From assembly GCA_003576845.1 (NCBI GenBank), contig QEVJ01000017.1:1-61086 (forward strand): a stretch of DNA of 61,086 nucleotides. The letters run 5' to 3'. How positions within the stretch are numbered: the stretch's first letter is position 1; each line of letters starts with the position of its first letter. The position numbers were made by a program, and so were the translations under genes. This stretch comes from Planctomycetota bacterium (GTDB lineage Bacteria > Planctomycetota > Planctomycetia > Pirellulales > PLA5). Shown piece by piece: positions 26,123 through 35,262 of this stretch. The notes beneath the pieces are model-generated. The model had not been told where the DNA came from and searched no databases. It saw only the letters and a list, made by a program, of their open reading frames with translations.

Positions 26123-26446
26123 ATGTTGTCGGAAGCTCGCGAGAAGCAGATTCGGATGTTGCTAACCGAAGGAAAGTTGTCGCAGCGCGAGGTGTCGGAG
26201 TTGACTGGGACGAGTCGGGCGACGGTCAACGCGATCGCGCGGGGCCGGCGCAGCGTGTCGCTGCAAAGCGGCAACGACACGGCCGCGTGCTTTGCGCCCA
26301 AGCAACGTCCGCGGCGGTGCCCCGGTTGTGGCGGGATGGTCTATTTGCCGTGTCACTTGTGCCGAATTCGGCGTTACGTCCTGGCAAACGGTGCGAATCG
26401 GGTGCGGACGTGCGTTGGCGCGGGGTGCGGCATCGATCAAGCGTGA
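26123..26446 (+). CDS. Helix-turn-helix protein with zinc-ribbon tail
   Basis: The 107-residue protein has an N-terminal HTH (REKQIRMLLTEGKLSQREVS then ELTGTSRATVNAIARGRR), followed by CPGCGG, a CHLC pair and a late CVGAGCG, which likely bind zinc. Similar small HTH proteins are common in planctomycetes as probable regulators, with unknown targets. Its 3' end overlaps the convergent response-regulator gene by 10 bases. Confidence 0.75.
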   Translation: MLSEAREKQIRMLLTEGKLSQREVSELTGTSRATVNAIARGRRSVSLQSGNDTAACFAPKQRPRRCPGCGGMVYLPCHLCRIRRYVLANGANRVRTCVGAGCGIDQA

Positions 26447-28098
26447 CCGGCAACGGAGCAGTCGGCGGGCCATTCGCATGCCCGCGAGTCCACGCGCGGC
26501 GGTCCCCAGCCGGACGAGGCGACGACCCGTTCGTTCGCCGGCCCCACGTCGCGTTGGGCGCCTGCGAGGAGGTCGTTGACGAGTTCCTGGATTCTGGAGG
26601 CGGTGCCGATTACGTGGGGGGCGACGTCGTCGAGACCGTCTTCGAGGGCCGCCTGCAATTCGTACACTTGCCGCAAGATTGCCGCGGCGGTGAGGCAGAG
26701 CTCGTTGGAATCGGGCGCCGGGGGCGAGTCTTCCACGACGCCCGTGTGAATCCGGCGGCTCACGACCATGTTGCTGAACCAGCGGAGCAACGTCCCACGG
26801 CTGATGATACCGGTGGGCTTACCCCCGTTCGACACGACGACGCTTCGGATGGGAACGCGGCAGAGGAACTCGTAGATCGAGAGAATCGGCTCGTCTTCGT
26901 CGTAACATACGACGTTGGTTTTCATGATGTCGGCAATCTTGCGGGTCCAGCAATCGGGCCACAGCAAGACGTTCATCACGTCCTTTTCGGAGAGAAAGCC
27001 GATGAGTTGGCCGCCGGCGTCGACCACCGGGGCCGAACTGTAGCGGAAGCGCAGGAAGTAGCGGGCTGCGGCGCCGACCGTGGCGTCGCTGGGCAGCGCC
27101 GCGACGATGGTGGTCATCACGTCGCGGGCCGCGATGCCGGCGAAGATCGCGCCGGCGGCGTTTTGGGGGTCGCGGCAGGCGGCGTTGATTCGCCGCAATT
27201 CGCCGAGACCGATCACACGATCGCGTCCGGCCTGTTTGGCTGCCAAGAGGCATTGATCGGCGTCGTCGACGAGTTGAGCCGCCGCGTCGGTTTCGTCAAC
27301 CATTTGAGCGACGCCCAAACTGACCGTCACGGCGAGCGACTTGCCGTCGAACGTAATCGGCGTACCGGCGACGCGCCTGCGCAAACGCTCCGCCCAGGCG
27401 ACGGCGTGTTCCTCGTCGGTTTCGGGAAGGAGCACGCAGAATTCTTCGCCGCCGACGCGGCCGACGAAGTCCGATGCGCGGCAGTTTTCGGACAGCACGC
27501 GGCCGATGGTGCGAATCACTTCGTCGCCGGCCGGGTGGCCGTGCGTGTCGTTGATCCGCTTGAAGAAGTCGATGTCGAGCATCACGCACGAAAGGTTCGT
27601 GCGGTAGCGGCGGGCGCGGCGCCATTCGCGTTCGAGATGCTCGTTGAGCGTGCGTTTGGTCGCCAGGCCGGTAAGCGGGTCGGAGTTTGCGAGCAGCGAC
27701 AGGCGATGCTCGAGCTCGATGATCCGCGAGCCGGCGTTGAGGCGGGCGAGAAGTTCCGACCGATCGACCGGCTTGCGAGTGAAGTCGTCGGCGCCCGATT
27801 CGAGCGCCTGGACGAAGCCGTCGGCTTCCGAGCGGCCGGTGAGCATGATCGTATAGACGTACTGCGGCAACTCCGTTCGCCGCACGTGGCGGCACAACTC
27901 GATGCCGCTAATTCCGCCAGGCATTTCCCAGTCGGTGACGAGGAAATTCGGGCACGCCAGGTCGATGGCGGTCACGGCGTCCACGCCGTTCTGTGCGAAC
28001 GAGACGATATATCCCGCCGAGGTCAGCCACTTGTGCAGCAGGCGACAGATGGCGGGATCGTCGTCGACGACGAGGACGTGCGTATTTTCGGACGCCAT
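26437..28098 (-). CDS. Response regulator - diguanylate cyclase - CBS protein
   Basis: This 553-residue signalling protein has a receiver domain with VVDDD, phospho-acceptor D56 (VTDWEMP) and K109 (RKP). A GGDEF domain follows with the active GGEEF motif at 216-220 and an RxxD inhibitory site (R207-D210) five residues before it. A pair of CBS domains spans about 320-440 (ARDVMTTIVAALPSD, APVVDAGGQLIGFLSEKDV), and a helical tail of about 100 residues ends the protein. It should make cyclic di-GMP on phosphorylation, with adenine-nucleotide control through CBS and product feedback. AAGG lies 6 bases before the ATG at 28098. No histidine kinase is adjacent; the orphan kinase at 17.7 kb is a conceivable partner but untested. 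Confidence 0.92.
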   Translation of the reverse strand: MASENTHVLVVDDDPAICRLLHKWLTSAGYIVSFAQNGVDAVTAIDLACPNFLVTDWEMPGGISGIELCRHVRRTELPQYVYTIMLTGRSEADGFVQALESGADDFTRKPVDRSELLARLNAGSRIIELEHRLSLLANSDPLTGLATKRTLNEHLEREWRRARRYRTNLSCVMLDIDFFKRINDTHGHPAGDEVIRTIGRVLSENCRASDFVGRVGGEEFCVLLPETDEEHAVAWAERLRRRVAGTPITFDGKSLAVTVSLGVAQMVDETDAAAQLVDDADQCLLAAKQAGRDRVIGLGELRRINAACRDPQNAAGAIFAGIAARDVMTTIVAALPSDATVGAAARYFLRFRYSSAPVVDAGGQLIGFLSEKDVMNVLLWPDCWTRKIADIMKTNVVCYDEDEPILSIYEFLCRVPIRSVVVSNGGKPTGIISRGTLLRWFSNMVVSRRIHTGVVEDSPPAPDSNELCLTAAAILRQVYELQAALEDGLDDVAPHVIGTASRIQELVNDLLAGAQRDVGPANERVVASSGWGPPRVDSRACEWPADCSVAGHA

Positions 28099-28335
28099 GA
28101 CGTACCTTGCCCTTGGCCGCCAAATCGCTCTCGTGCCGCAGTACCGGAAAGCGTGATGCAGGCGCGAGTAACCGAGATCGGACGCGCTTGTGCGCGCTGC
28201 CCGACGGAAAAGCATAGGCCACGCCATCTAGGGGTATACGCGCGGCATCGGGAAATCACGAGCTCGTCTCAGGGAGGGCAAAGCATACGATCGGCATAGC
28301 TGCTACGGCCCCGGCGACCGTCCAGCGGCAATTGT

Positions 28336-28364
28336 CACTGCCGGGCAAGCCCGCGGTGGCACCC
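28336..28364. repeat. CACTGCYGG...GTGGCACCC half-element
   Basis: The 29-mer begins CACTGCCGGGCAAGCCCGCG and ends GTGGCACCC. It matches the right arm of the inverted repeat at 55116-55144 at about 24 of 29 positions. Confidence 0.6.
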
Positions 28365-28372
28365 AAAGTCAA

Positions 28373-28400
28373 TTCGAGATTCGAGATTTGAGATTTGAGC
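28373..28400. repeat. Heptamer array, TTYGAGA units
   Basis: Four consecutive 7-bp units read TTCGAGA, TTCGAGA, TTTGAGA and TTTGAGC. Confidence 0.8.
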
Positions 28401-28403
28401 GCT

Positions 28404-28467
28404 GTCAGGCCGGCGCGGGCGGAGTCTTGCGATTATGGAAAGCCGTTTGCCGCTTGGCCTGACCTAC
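28404..28467. repeat. GTCAGGCC...GGCCTGACCTAC repeat, copy 2
   Basis: A 64-bp element like that at 25992, with GCCGTTTGCCGCTTGGCCTG identical at its right end. It begins 52 nt after the stop of the C25 protease gene. Confidence 0.85.
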
Positions 28468-28519
28468 CGCAGACCTACTGCCGACCTGCCATGAGGATTG
28501 GAGCATGAGGGGTGGGGGC

Positions 28520-30148
28520 TTAGCGTGCGCCGGTGCTCTCGCGGTCGGCGGTCGATTCCGCGCGGGGACGGCGGACATAGACATCGCTTGCGCCGATCGC
28601 GGCCCCTCGCTCGCCGGCGACGAACACGCGAACGTGGCACGGGCCGTCGACATTGTCAGGCACGTCCAACTCGGCGGCGAACTTGCCTTCGCGGGCGGCG
28701 ACGCGCCGCGAGACGAGCAGCGGATCGTTCGCCCGGCGATAGGTCTCGGCGAACGCGGCGAGGGCATCCGCGGACTCGTCGTAACGCTCGCGGACGGGCG
28801 GGTCGAACGTGAGCCGATCGCGGCGAACGACCAGCTCGACCGTGCAATTCCCGTCGACATCGCATTTTCCGTCAAGGCGGAGGACTTCGCCGGCCGTGAC
28901 GAACCGCGGGGCGTCGATTTTCGCGTCGCCGGGATGCGGGATTTGCAGCAGCGGGTCGCCGATGAGGTTGAAGAGCAGGACGTGCTCGGCCCGTTCGTCG
29001 GCGGGCTTGGTTCCGTTGGGACTGACGATGGCGGCGATGGCGTCGAGGGTAGCGCGGTTGGGGGCGGTTCCCTTTTCGTCGAGGAGGGAGCGTTTGGCGT
29101 GCAGAATGACCTCGCCGATCGTGTCGCGGCGTTTGACGAAGCACTCCTGCATCAATTCGCCGCCCATTACGGCCATTGCATAGGGCATCGTGACGCGCGA
29201 ACCACAAATCGCGGCGACCGGAGCGCCGTCGCTGCGGAGCATTTCTTCGGCGAGGCAATCTTCCGCGTCGTCGAACGCACCGGTGTAGCAGGCGAGAAAC
29301 AGCGCGATCGGGCTGCCAGACGCCGCACGCATTTTTGCGACATCGCGGACGTTGAGAATCGGATAACCCTTGCCGGGCACGCGGATCGCGTCGAGACCGC
29401 GGCGGTGTCCGTGCCCGATGTAGACCCAGAACAAGCTGCCTTCGTTGAGGCGGTCGAGCGTCGCCTGGCCGAAGCTTGCAGGCGGCGGACAGTAGGGACT
29501 TTGCCAACTGCCGTAGGTGACGGTCGTGGCGTAGGCGGCGGGGACGCCGTCGGAAATGACCATCCGCGCGCCGGATTCGATCGCGGCGTCGGCCAGCGCG
29601 CCGAAACCTCCGACGCCGGCCACGAAGCTCACGCGCCGCCGCCACAGGCCCAGGTCGGTCGACTTTTCATAGGCGAGGATTTTGGCGACGATCCGCGAAA
29701 GCTCCTGGGGCGTGTCGCAAGTGAGGCGGCCGATGGCCACGTCGGGACGACCGTCGCCGTCGAGGTCGGCATAGGGGTTGTCCGTGGCGAGTTCCGGCTC
29801 GGAGCCCCAGCGGACGACGACTTTCGATTTGGCGTGGTGCGTGGGTACGGATCGCGCGCGGACGGTTGAGTCGCGATCCGCGGTCGGCTCGGCATCGCCC
29901 ACGAGGACGACCGACGTCAGCTTGGTCCGTTTCGCGAGTTCCGCGATGCGGGCGCGGATTGCGTCGGGCGTGCCTTCGCTGGACACGAGCGCGAGGCGAT
30001 GCCCTTGTCGCTCGCGATGCTGGATCCACGGTTTGAGGGCGTCGCGGAAGGGCGCGGGACAGACGACGGCGACGTCGGCGGTCGCGCGCATGTCGTCGGG
30101 CGCTGCGGCCGCGGCGAGCGAAAGGGCCAGGCAGATGGGCGTCAACAT
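28520..30148 (-). CDS. Secreted C25 (gingipain-like) cysteine peptidase
   Basis: The 542-residue protein has a short signal peptide (MLTPICLALSLAAAAA) and the peptidase C25 fold. It shows TSVVLVGDAEPTADRD, then DLDGDGRPDVAIGRLTCDT, the catalytic histidine in VYIGHGHRRG (H246) and catalytic cysteine in LFLACYTGAFDD (C287). After the protease domain comes LLFNLIGDPLLQIPHPGD, a usual C25 segment, and a C-terminal beta domain. Unlike Bacteroidetes gingipains it lacks a type IX secretion tail, so it is probably exported by Sec to the periplasm or outside. The start follows the family. It is a single gene, with a hairpin repeat after the stop. Confidence 0.85.
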   Translation of the reverse strand: MLTPICLALSLAAAAAPDDMRATADVAVVCPAPFRDALKPWIQHRERQGHRLALVSSEGTPDAIRARIAELAKRTKLTSVVLVGDAEPTADRDSTVRARSVPTHHAKSKVVVRWGSEPELATDNPYADLDGDGRPDVAIGRLTCDTPQELSRIVAKILAYEKSTDLGLWRRRVSFVAGVGGFGALADAAIESGARMVISDGVPAAYATTVTYGSWQSPYCPPPASFGQATLDRLNEGSLFWVYIGHGHRRGLDAIRVPGKGYPILNVRDVAKMRAASGSPIALFLACYTGAFDDAEDCLAEEMLRSDGAPVAAICGSRVTMPYAMAVMGGELMQECFVKRRDTIGEVILHAKRSLLDEKGTAPNRATLDAIAAIVSPNGTKPADERAEHVLLFNLIGDPLLQIPHPGDAKIDAPRFVTAGEVLRLDGKCDVDGNCTVELVVRRDRLTFDPPVRERYDESADALAAFAETYRRANDPLLVSRRVAAREGKFAAELDVPDNVDGPCHVRVFVAGERGAAIGASDVYVRRPRAESTADRESTGAR

Positions 30149-30271
30149 AATTGCATCTCGCGGAACGAGCCACGAGCGACCGATGCCGCGATTCCACCGC
30201 CGCGCTCGACCGCCTCGTTCTGCAACTTGTTGTACCTTGGCTCGGCCCGCAGAAGCAATGCGAAAAAGGGG

Positions 30272-31258
30272 TCAGCTACCGCGTTCGGGCGGCGGGGCCG
30301 CGTCTTTTTCCTCGACTCTTTCCTCCGGCTTGCGTTCCCCGGCCGAAACGCGGGAGCGGCGAATCCGCGGCGGCGCAAGCGGTTGCGGCCGGTCGTCGAA
30401 CTCGGCGCCCAAGAGGTCCTTCAACTTGCCTTGCTGCTCCGGCGTCAGCTCGTTAAGAATTTCCTCGCGGGCTTCCTCGCGGAGCTTGGCGATCTTCTCT
30501 TCGAGTTCCTTCTGTACCTCGGCGGCGCGGCGGCGGATACGTTCTTTTTGGGCGTCGCCGATGTCGAGCGTCTTGGCAAGCTCGGTGTCGACCAGCGAGC
30601 CGGACGTACCGCGCTGCTTCATTTTCATCCGCAAGCGGATTTCTTCGAGGCGTTTCTTTTGGTGGGGCAGCAGGACGTTATCGACGTCTTTGGCCAGTTG
30701 GTCGCGGAGGGCCTTGAGCCGCTCCTGCGACTTCTTGAAATCCTCCGGCGGCTCGACCACGCGCGGCACGGCCCGATCCGGCCCACCGCTGGGCTCGCCG
30801 CGGGCAGCGCCGCCGCCCCCTTCGCGGCGAATGACTCCGCCGCCGCCTTGCGAATCTTGCAGGTCGCGAATCCGCCGCGTGTGCAGCTCGCGCATTTCGG
30901 TGAAGTGCTGCTGCATACCCTCGTGCATCTTTCGCTGGGCTTCGCGGATCTTTTCTTTCTGTTCGTCGATCAGGTCCAGTTCCGTTTGCACGTTGCCCAT
31001 GTCGAGCAACGAAGCGGGGTCGTCGCCCACCGGGTGGGCGAAGAACACGGCCTCGCTCAAGACGCCGTCCGACGTGAGGGTGAGCGAATGAACTTGCGGC
31101 GCGATGGCGAACACGTCGCCCTCGACGCCCGGCGCGACTTCCACGACACCCGCCGTCGGAGGAAGCACCAGGTCCTGAGCGACGGCAGCGCCGCCTGCCC
31201 ACGCTGCCCAACCGCCAACCAAGCACGCACCGACCGATCGGAATAGCGTTCGCGACAT
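30272..31258 (-). CDS. Secreted coiled-coil protein, paralogue of 41012-41755
   Basis: The 328-residue protein has a signal peptide (to about GGAAVAQ) and long charged helices: LDLIDEQKEKIREAQRKMHE, VLLPHQKKRLEEIRLRMKM, IGDAQKERIRRRAAEVQKEL and LNELTPEQQGKLKDLLGAEF. The repeated 'LT.EQ..KLK.LLG' pattern recalls the LTXXQ motif of CpxP/Spy periplasmic proteins, which act as chaperones or stress sensors. A glycine-rich insert lies in the middle and a proline/charged tail ends it. It is divergent from the permease gene that starts 232 nt away. A second copy with the same layout occurs 10 kb downstream. Function is inferred only from the coiled-coil/LTXXQ resemblance. Confidence 0.7.
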   Translation of the reverse strand: MSRTLFRSVGACLVGGWAAWAGGAAVAQDLVLPPTAGVVEVAPGVEGDVFAIAPQVHSLTLTSDGVLSEAVFFAHPVGDDPASLLDMGNVQTELDLIDEQKEKIREAQRKMHEGMQQHFTEMRELHTRRIRDLQDSQGGGGVIRREGGGGAARGEPSGGPDRAVPRVVEPPEDFKKSQERLKALRDQLAKDVDNVLLPHQKKRLEEIRLRMKMKQRGTSGSLVDTELAKTLDIGDAQKERIRRRAAEVQKELEEKIAKLREEAREEILNELTPEQQGKLKDLLGAEFDDRPQPLAPPRIRRSRVSAGERKPEERVEEKDAAPPPERGS

Positions 31259-31490
31259 GACAAAGCTCCTGACGACGAGAAGATTCTTCGATAATTCGGC
31301 AAATCCGCCGGCGATTCTGTTTCCGCCCGGATGGGTGTCTTGTGGGAGAATTCACAAAATCGGCCAAAAAGCCTCCGGGCGGGCCAAAGTCGCCTTGAGA
31401 GAGCGTAATCCAAAGGCCATGCTGAAGGCAACGGCGGCTCGCGCCGCACCCTCCGTTGGCCCCGTCACCAGACCCGATGCGCCTCTGGCC

Positions 31491-32735
31491 ATGAAACTCT
31501 TCCTCCTCATCGCCCGCAACGTTCGGCGGAGTTACGTCCGATCGGGCCTGACCGTTCTGGGGACGATGGTGCTCGTGTTCGTGATGACGCTGGTCTGGTC
31601 GGTTTTGTGGTTCATCGACGACGCGATGAGCGAGAAGAACTCGAACTTCAAGGCGATCGTCACGGAGCGCTGGCAGATTCCCAGCCAAATGCCGTTCGCC
31701 TACGCGGATTCGCTGAGCCAAGGTGCGGCCCGCACGGAAGACGACGTTCGCCCGACCGATGCGATGACGTGGCAATTCTTCGGCGGCGCGACCGAGCAGG
31801 GCACGCGAACGCGCGAGAATTCGGTGTTCGTGCTGGCCCTCGATCCGCGGAAGATCAACACGATGGTGGACGAGTTGGATTCGCTTCCCGCCGACCAGGC
31901 CGCCGAATTGCAGGTGTTGGTCGACAAGCTCGCGGAGAATCGTCAGGGCATCGTCATGGGTAAGGAACGCCTTGCGACGCTCGGCCGGCAGGTCGGCGAC
32001 CGCATCACGCTTTACAGCTTCAACTATAAGGACATCAATCTCGAGTTCGAGATCCTCGGCGTGCTGCCCGAAGGCCGTTACGACGGCAGCTCGTTCATGA
32101 ATCGCGATTATCTCCTCGCCGCGATGGATCAGTACGAACGGACAACGGGCCAGAAACACCCGCTCGCGCAGAAGACGCTGAACCTCGTGTGGCTGCGCGT
32201 GCCGGACGCCAACTCGCTCCGCCGGCTAAGCGAACAGATCGAGGCGTCGCCCGACTATCGCAATCCGCAGGTCAAATGCGAAACGCAGTCGTCGGGGGTA
32301 GGGATGTTCATGGAGGGCTATCGGCAGTTGCTCGATTTCTTCCGCTACGAGCTGACGGCCGTCATCGTGGCGACGCTGTCGCTGGTCGTGGCGACGGCGA
32401 TCAGCATCAGCGTTCGCGAGCGCCGCGCGGAATTGGCCGTGATGAAGGTACTCGGTTTTCGGCCGTGGCAGTTGATGGTGCTCGTTCTGGGCGAAGCGGT
32501 GATGCTCGGCGTCGTGGGCGGGGCGCTGAGCGTGTCGGCGACGTATTACGTCGTCAACCAGGTGACGGGCGGGATCGCGTTTCCGATCGCGTTCTTCCCC
32601 AAGTTTTTCATCTCGGAGCGGGCGTTTGCCCTCGGCATCGCGGTCGGCGGCGGAGCGGCGCTCGTGGGGAGCGTGATCCCGGCCTGGTCGGCGCAGAAGG
32701 TCAAGGTGGCGGAGGTGTTTTCGAAGGTGGCGTAA
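31491..32735 (+). CDS. ABC transporter permease, FtsX/MacB type (first copy)
   Basis: The 414-residue membrane protein begins MKLFLLIARNVRRSYVRSGL with one N-terminal span. It has a large periplasmic domain (about 45-275) and then three C-terminal spans (LTAVIVATLSLVVATAISIS, LMVLVLGEAVMLGVVGGALS and the last helix before IPAWSAQKVKVAEVF). The cytoplasmic RERRAELAVMKVLGFRPWQL is the typical coupling region of FtsX-like permeases. Such permeases pair with an ATPase to move lipoproteins, peptides or to signal across the membrane. No ATPase gene is in this window, only a second permease downstream, so the ATPase lies elsewhere. The start at 31491 gives the family N-terminus. Confidence 0.88.
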   Translation: MKLFLLIARNVRRSYVRSGLTVLGTMVLVFVMTLVWSVLWFIDDAMSEKNSNFKAIVTERWQIPSQMPFAYADSLSQGAARTEDDVRPTDAMTWQFFGGATEQGTRTRENSVFVLALDPRKINTMVDELDSLPADQAAELQVLVDKLAENRQGIVMGKERLATLGRQVGDRITLYSFNYKDINLEFEILGVLPEGRYDGSSFMNRDYLLAAMDQYERTTGQKHPLAQKTLNLVWLRVPDANSLRRLSEQIEASPDYRNPQVKCETQSSGVGMFMEGYRQLLDFFRYELTAVIVATLSLVVATAISISVRERRAELAVMKVLGFRPWQLMVLVLGEAVMLGVVGGALSVSATYYVVNQVTGGIAFPIAFFPKFFISERAFALGIAVGGGAALVGSVIPAWSAQKVKVAEVFSKVA

Positions 32736-33076
32736 CCGTCGCCGACGCGCCCGCACGAACGCGGCGGTCCGAAAAAAACAATCGCATGTAGGCCAAAAGC
32801 AATACTCAGCCGTAATCACAATGGAAAGCTGGTTCGTTTTCTAACGCAGAGGGCGCAGAGGATTCGCAGAGGGCGCTGAGAAGAGTTGGAAATCAAATGC
32901 CGTGTCTCCACCGCAACATCCGGGTTGAATTCTCTGCGTCCTCTGCGCGACCTCTGCGCCCTCTGCGTTGAAAAACAAACAACCTCTGCGTTGAAAAACA
33001 AACAACCTCTGCGTTAAAAAACGAACCGCCTCAGTTTTGGGATCCGAGCAAGAATTGCAGCACGGCGTCCATCAAA
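32736..33076. other. Repeat-filled gap between the two permease genes
   Basis: About 340 bases with no gene. Most of it is the GCAGAGG inverted repeat and a 23-bp tandem repeat (32833-33028). Confidence 0.75.
32833..33028. repeat. GCAGAGG-family inverted repeat with 23-bp tandem repeats, copy 1
   Basis: The left arm TAACGCAGAGGGCGCAGAGG region (32833-32884) faces CTCTGCGCGACCTCTGCGCC (32929-32980). The right end is then repeated as CTCTGCGTTGAAAAACAAAC plus AAC, giving two exact 23-bp copies (32961-33006) and a third divergent one. The same element, without the tandem part, lies at 57058-57198. Confidence 0.85.
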
Positions 33077-34489
33077 ATGAATCCCACTTCCGTATCGCCG
33101 CTGTTGGCCCAGTCCGCCACCGACGTGCCGTCGATCTGGTCGGCCGTTCCGATGGAGGCGAAGCTGTTTGTCGCCGTCGCGGCGGTGGCCGCGGTCGTGG
33201 CTACGGTGCTCGGCAAGATTCCGCTGCGCTACAACGTGCGCAATCTCGGCGTGCGGTGGATCACGACGACGTGCATCGTCGCGGCATTTACGCTCGTGCT
33301 CGCGCTGCTCACCGGCATGCAGGCGCTGGTCAACGGCATGAACAAGCTGACCGAAGCCAGCGGCCGCGAAGGGAACGTGATGATCCTGTCCGACGGCAGC
33401 ACGGACGAGGTGTTCAGCAATCTCGGGTTTGCCGACATCGACGACATCGCCAATCAGCCCGGCGTCGAGCGCGACGAGCATGGGGCTCCGCTGTGCAGCA
33501 AGGAGACGTACATGATCGTGGTGCAGCCGCGCCCAAATCCGCCGCCCGGCGCCCCGAAGCGTCGCTTTCTGCAGCTTCGCGGCGTCGAGGATCCGGTCAT
33601 GTCGGGCGTGGTGCACGGCATCGAGCTTCACGACGGCGGGGCGTGGTTTTCGAGCGTCGGCGTCGAGCGGACCGATATCGAAGGCGACGGCAAGAAAGAG
33701 GATTTGCTCCAAGCCGTAATCGGCGAAGGACTGGCGGGCGAGCTTGGGCGCGACCGAGCTGCCGAGGAGATCGCCAGGGCCAAGAATGCCGAGCGCCTCG
33801 ACGTGGGCGACATGTTTGCGCTGCGCGATCGGCGGTGGCTCGTCGTCGGCGTGATGAAGTCGGCCGGCACGACGTTCGACTCGGAAGTGTGGGCGAAGCA
33901 AAGCCTCGTCGGACCGATGTTCGGCAAGGATCGGTTCTCGACGCTGGCGATCACGACGGCGAGCGACGCTGCGGCCCGCGAAGTGAAACGCTATTTCAAC
34001 AACGACTACACCAAGGCGGCCCTTTCCGCTTACGTCGAGAAAGAGTATTTCGCCTCGCTCAACGCGGTGAACCAGCAGTTCTCGTTCGCGTTCGGATTCA
34101 TCGCGTTTTGGGTGGCCGTGGCGGGCGTCGCCGGGGCGATGAACACGATGTTCGCCGCCGTGAGTCAGCGGACGAAAGACATCGGCGTGCTCCGCATTCT
34201 CGGCTTCGCCCGGTGGCAGGTGCTACTGTCGTTTCTGATCGAGTCGATGTTTCTGGCGTTCGCGGGCGGGCTGCTGGGGTGCGTGCTGGGGTCGCTCGTT
34301 CACGGCCAAACGATGACGAGCGTGATTTCCAGCGGTCAAGGCGGATTCAAGACGGTCGTGATCGTCCTGACGGTCGACGGCGCGATCATCGCCCGTGGAT
34401 TGCTGCTGACGGTCATCATGGGCGTGCTCGGCGGGCTCGTGCCGGCGATCAACGCGATGCGGGTGCGGCCGCTGGAGTCGCTGCGGTGA
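33077..34489 (+). CDS. ABC transporter permease, FtsX/MacB type (second copy)
   Basis: The 470-residue protein has an N-terminal span after a 25-residue cytoplasmic or signal-like segment (VAVAAVAAVVATVLGKIPLR) and a second at WITTTCIVAAFTLVLALLTG. A periplasmic domain of about 270 residues follows, then C-terminal spans near FIAFWVAVAGVAGAMNTMFA, FLIESMFLAFAGGLLGCVLG and LLLTVIMGVLGGLVPAINAM. SQRTKDIGVLRILGFARWQV is the FtsX coupling segment. It is likely the heterodimer partner of the first permease, which shares the same layout. The start at 33077 follows the repeat element directly. Confidence 0.87.
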   Translation: MNPTSVSPLLAQSATDVPSIWSAVPMEAKLFVAVAAVAAVVATVLGKIPLRYNVRNLGVRWITTTCIVAAFTLVLALLTGMQALVNGMNKLTEASGREGNVMILSDGSTDEVFSNLGFADIDDIANQPGVERDEHGAPLCSKETYMIVVQPRPNPPPGAPKRRFLQLRGVEDPVMSGVVHGIELHDGGAWFSSVGVERTDIEGDGKKEDLLQAVIGEGLAGELGRDRAAEEIARAKNAERLDVGDMFALRDRRWLVVGVMKSAGTTFDSEVWAKQSLVGPMFGKDRFSTLAITTASDAAAREVKRYFNNDYTKAALSAYVEKEYFASLNAVNQQFSFAFGFIAFWVAVAGVAGAMNTMFAAVSQRTKDIGVLRILGFARWQVLLSFLIESMFLAFAGGLLGCVLGSLVHGQTMTSVISSGQGGFKTVVIVLTVDGAIIARGLLLTVIMGVLGGLVPAINAMRVRPLESLR

Positions 34490-34498
34490 GAAACGTAG

Positions 34499-34520
34499 GT
34501 CAGGCACTCCTGTGCCTGAC
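34499..34520. terminator. Perfect hairpin after the permease stop codon
   Basis: GTCAGGCAC-TCCT-GTGCCTGAC forms a 9-bp perfect stem 9 nt after the stop. No T-tract follows, so it may be an mRNA 3'-end protector rather than a true terminator. Confidence 0.6.
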
Positions 34521-34524
34521 AAGT

Positions 34525-35061
34525 ATGACTGCGACTCGAAAAAATCCTCTTCCGAAAATGAAACTGCGACCGCTAGCGCTGAGCACGGACGTAATCGTTC
34601 ATCGAAAGAGTATCGAGTTCCCGCGCCGCTGCGTCGTTTGTGATTTGGAATCCCACGCGGAGACAATCGGATTGCGGGGAAACCCGGTCGGCTTCTACGG
34701 AGTTCTCCCGTGGCTATTCCGACGAACCAGGAAGCTCTACGTTCCCGCGCACGGTTACTGCGGATCCAAATTGTGGCGGGCGATCTTGTTTCGGAATCTC
34801 TCGTTGATCGTTGGTGTATTGATCGCGCTGGTATTCGCCGTATACATCGGACTCGCCAAGTGGTATGCAATCGGCTTTGCGGTCACGTTGATATTTTTGC
34901 CGATTATCTGGCAGGTTTTACGTCCCCTGCCCTTCGAATTCACCCATCACGGCGATCGTTTCAATCTGATGTTCGCAAGCAAGGCGCTCGCCCGCGAGGT
35001 CGCGGCTTTGAACGACGGTCACATCGACGACGACGTGAGCGGCGACCAAGGCGGCGAATAG
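34525..35061 (+). CDS. Hypothetical two-span membrane protein
   Basis: The 178-residue frame (or 167 from the ATG at 34558) has a CVVC pair and a later YC (PRRCVVCDLES, VPAHGYCGSK) that could bind zinc. It has two membrane spans (NLSLIVGVLIALVFAVYIGL and YAIGFAVTLIFLPIIWQVL), then a soluble FEFTHHGDRFNLMFASKALA segment. The start at 34525 is only 35 nt after the permease stop, so it may be translated from the same message. No family is recognised. Confidence 0.65.
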   Translation: MTATRKNPLPKMKLRPLALSTDVIVHRKSIEFPRRCVVCDLESHAETIGLRGNPVGFYGVLPWLFRRTRKLYVPAHGYCGSKLWRAILFRNLSLIVGVLIALVFAVYIGLAKWYAIGFAVTLIFLPIIWQVLRPLPFEFTHHGDRFNLMFASKALAREVAALNDGHIDDDVSGDQGGE

Positions 35062-35171
35062 CCAAGACGGCAAGTCAGGGCAAACGGTGTTGGACGCAAC
35101 CACTATCAGAACTCCAGCCCGCGCCGCCGTGGCGGGAAGCGCCGATGAACGCCTTTGTGGGACTCGCGCCC

Positions 35172-35236
35172 GTCAGGACGGCGCGGGCCGAGTCGATCGG
35201 GAATGGCAAGATGGATGGCCGCTTGTCCTGACCTAC
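35172..35236. repeat. GTCAGGACGGCGCGG...GTCCTGACCTAC repeat, copy 3
   Basis: This 65-bp element follows the layout of those at 25992 and 28404. Compensating changes keep the stem: GTCAGGAC pairs with GTCCTGAC here, versus GTCAGGCC with GGCCTGAC elsewhere. It begins 26 nt after the stop of the dehydrogenase gene. Confidence 0.85.
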
Positions 35237-35262
35237 GCGGCCACCCGATTCGCGTTTGCGGC

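Larger units (their letters stand above)
28099..28519. other. Repeat-rich intergenic region
   Basis: About 420 bases with no credible gene. It contains a CACTGC...GTGGCACCC half-element (28336-28364), a short heptamer array (28373-28400) and a GTCAGGCC hairpin (28404-28467). Confidence 0.7.

Noticed and set aside
25765-28299. 844-codon plus-strand open frame over the response regulator
   Set aside because: It is the complementary frame of a gene with clear REC, GGDEF and CBS motifs on the minus strand.
33037-34524. Open frame joined to the small two-span membrane gene
   Set aside because: Its first 496 codons are a shifted reading of the second permease; only the part from 34525 has protein character.
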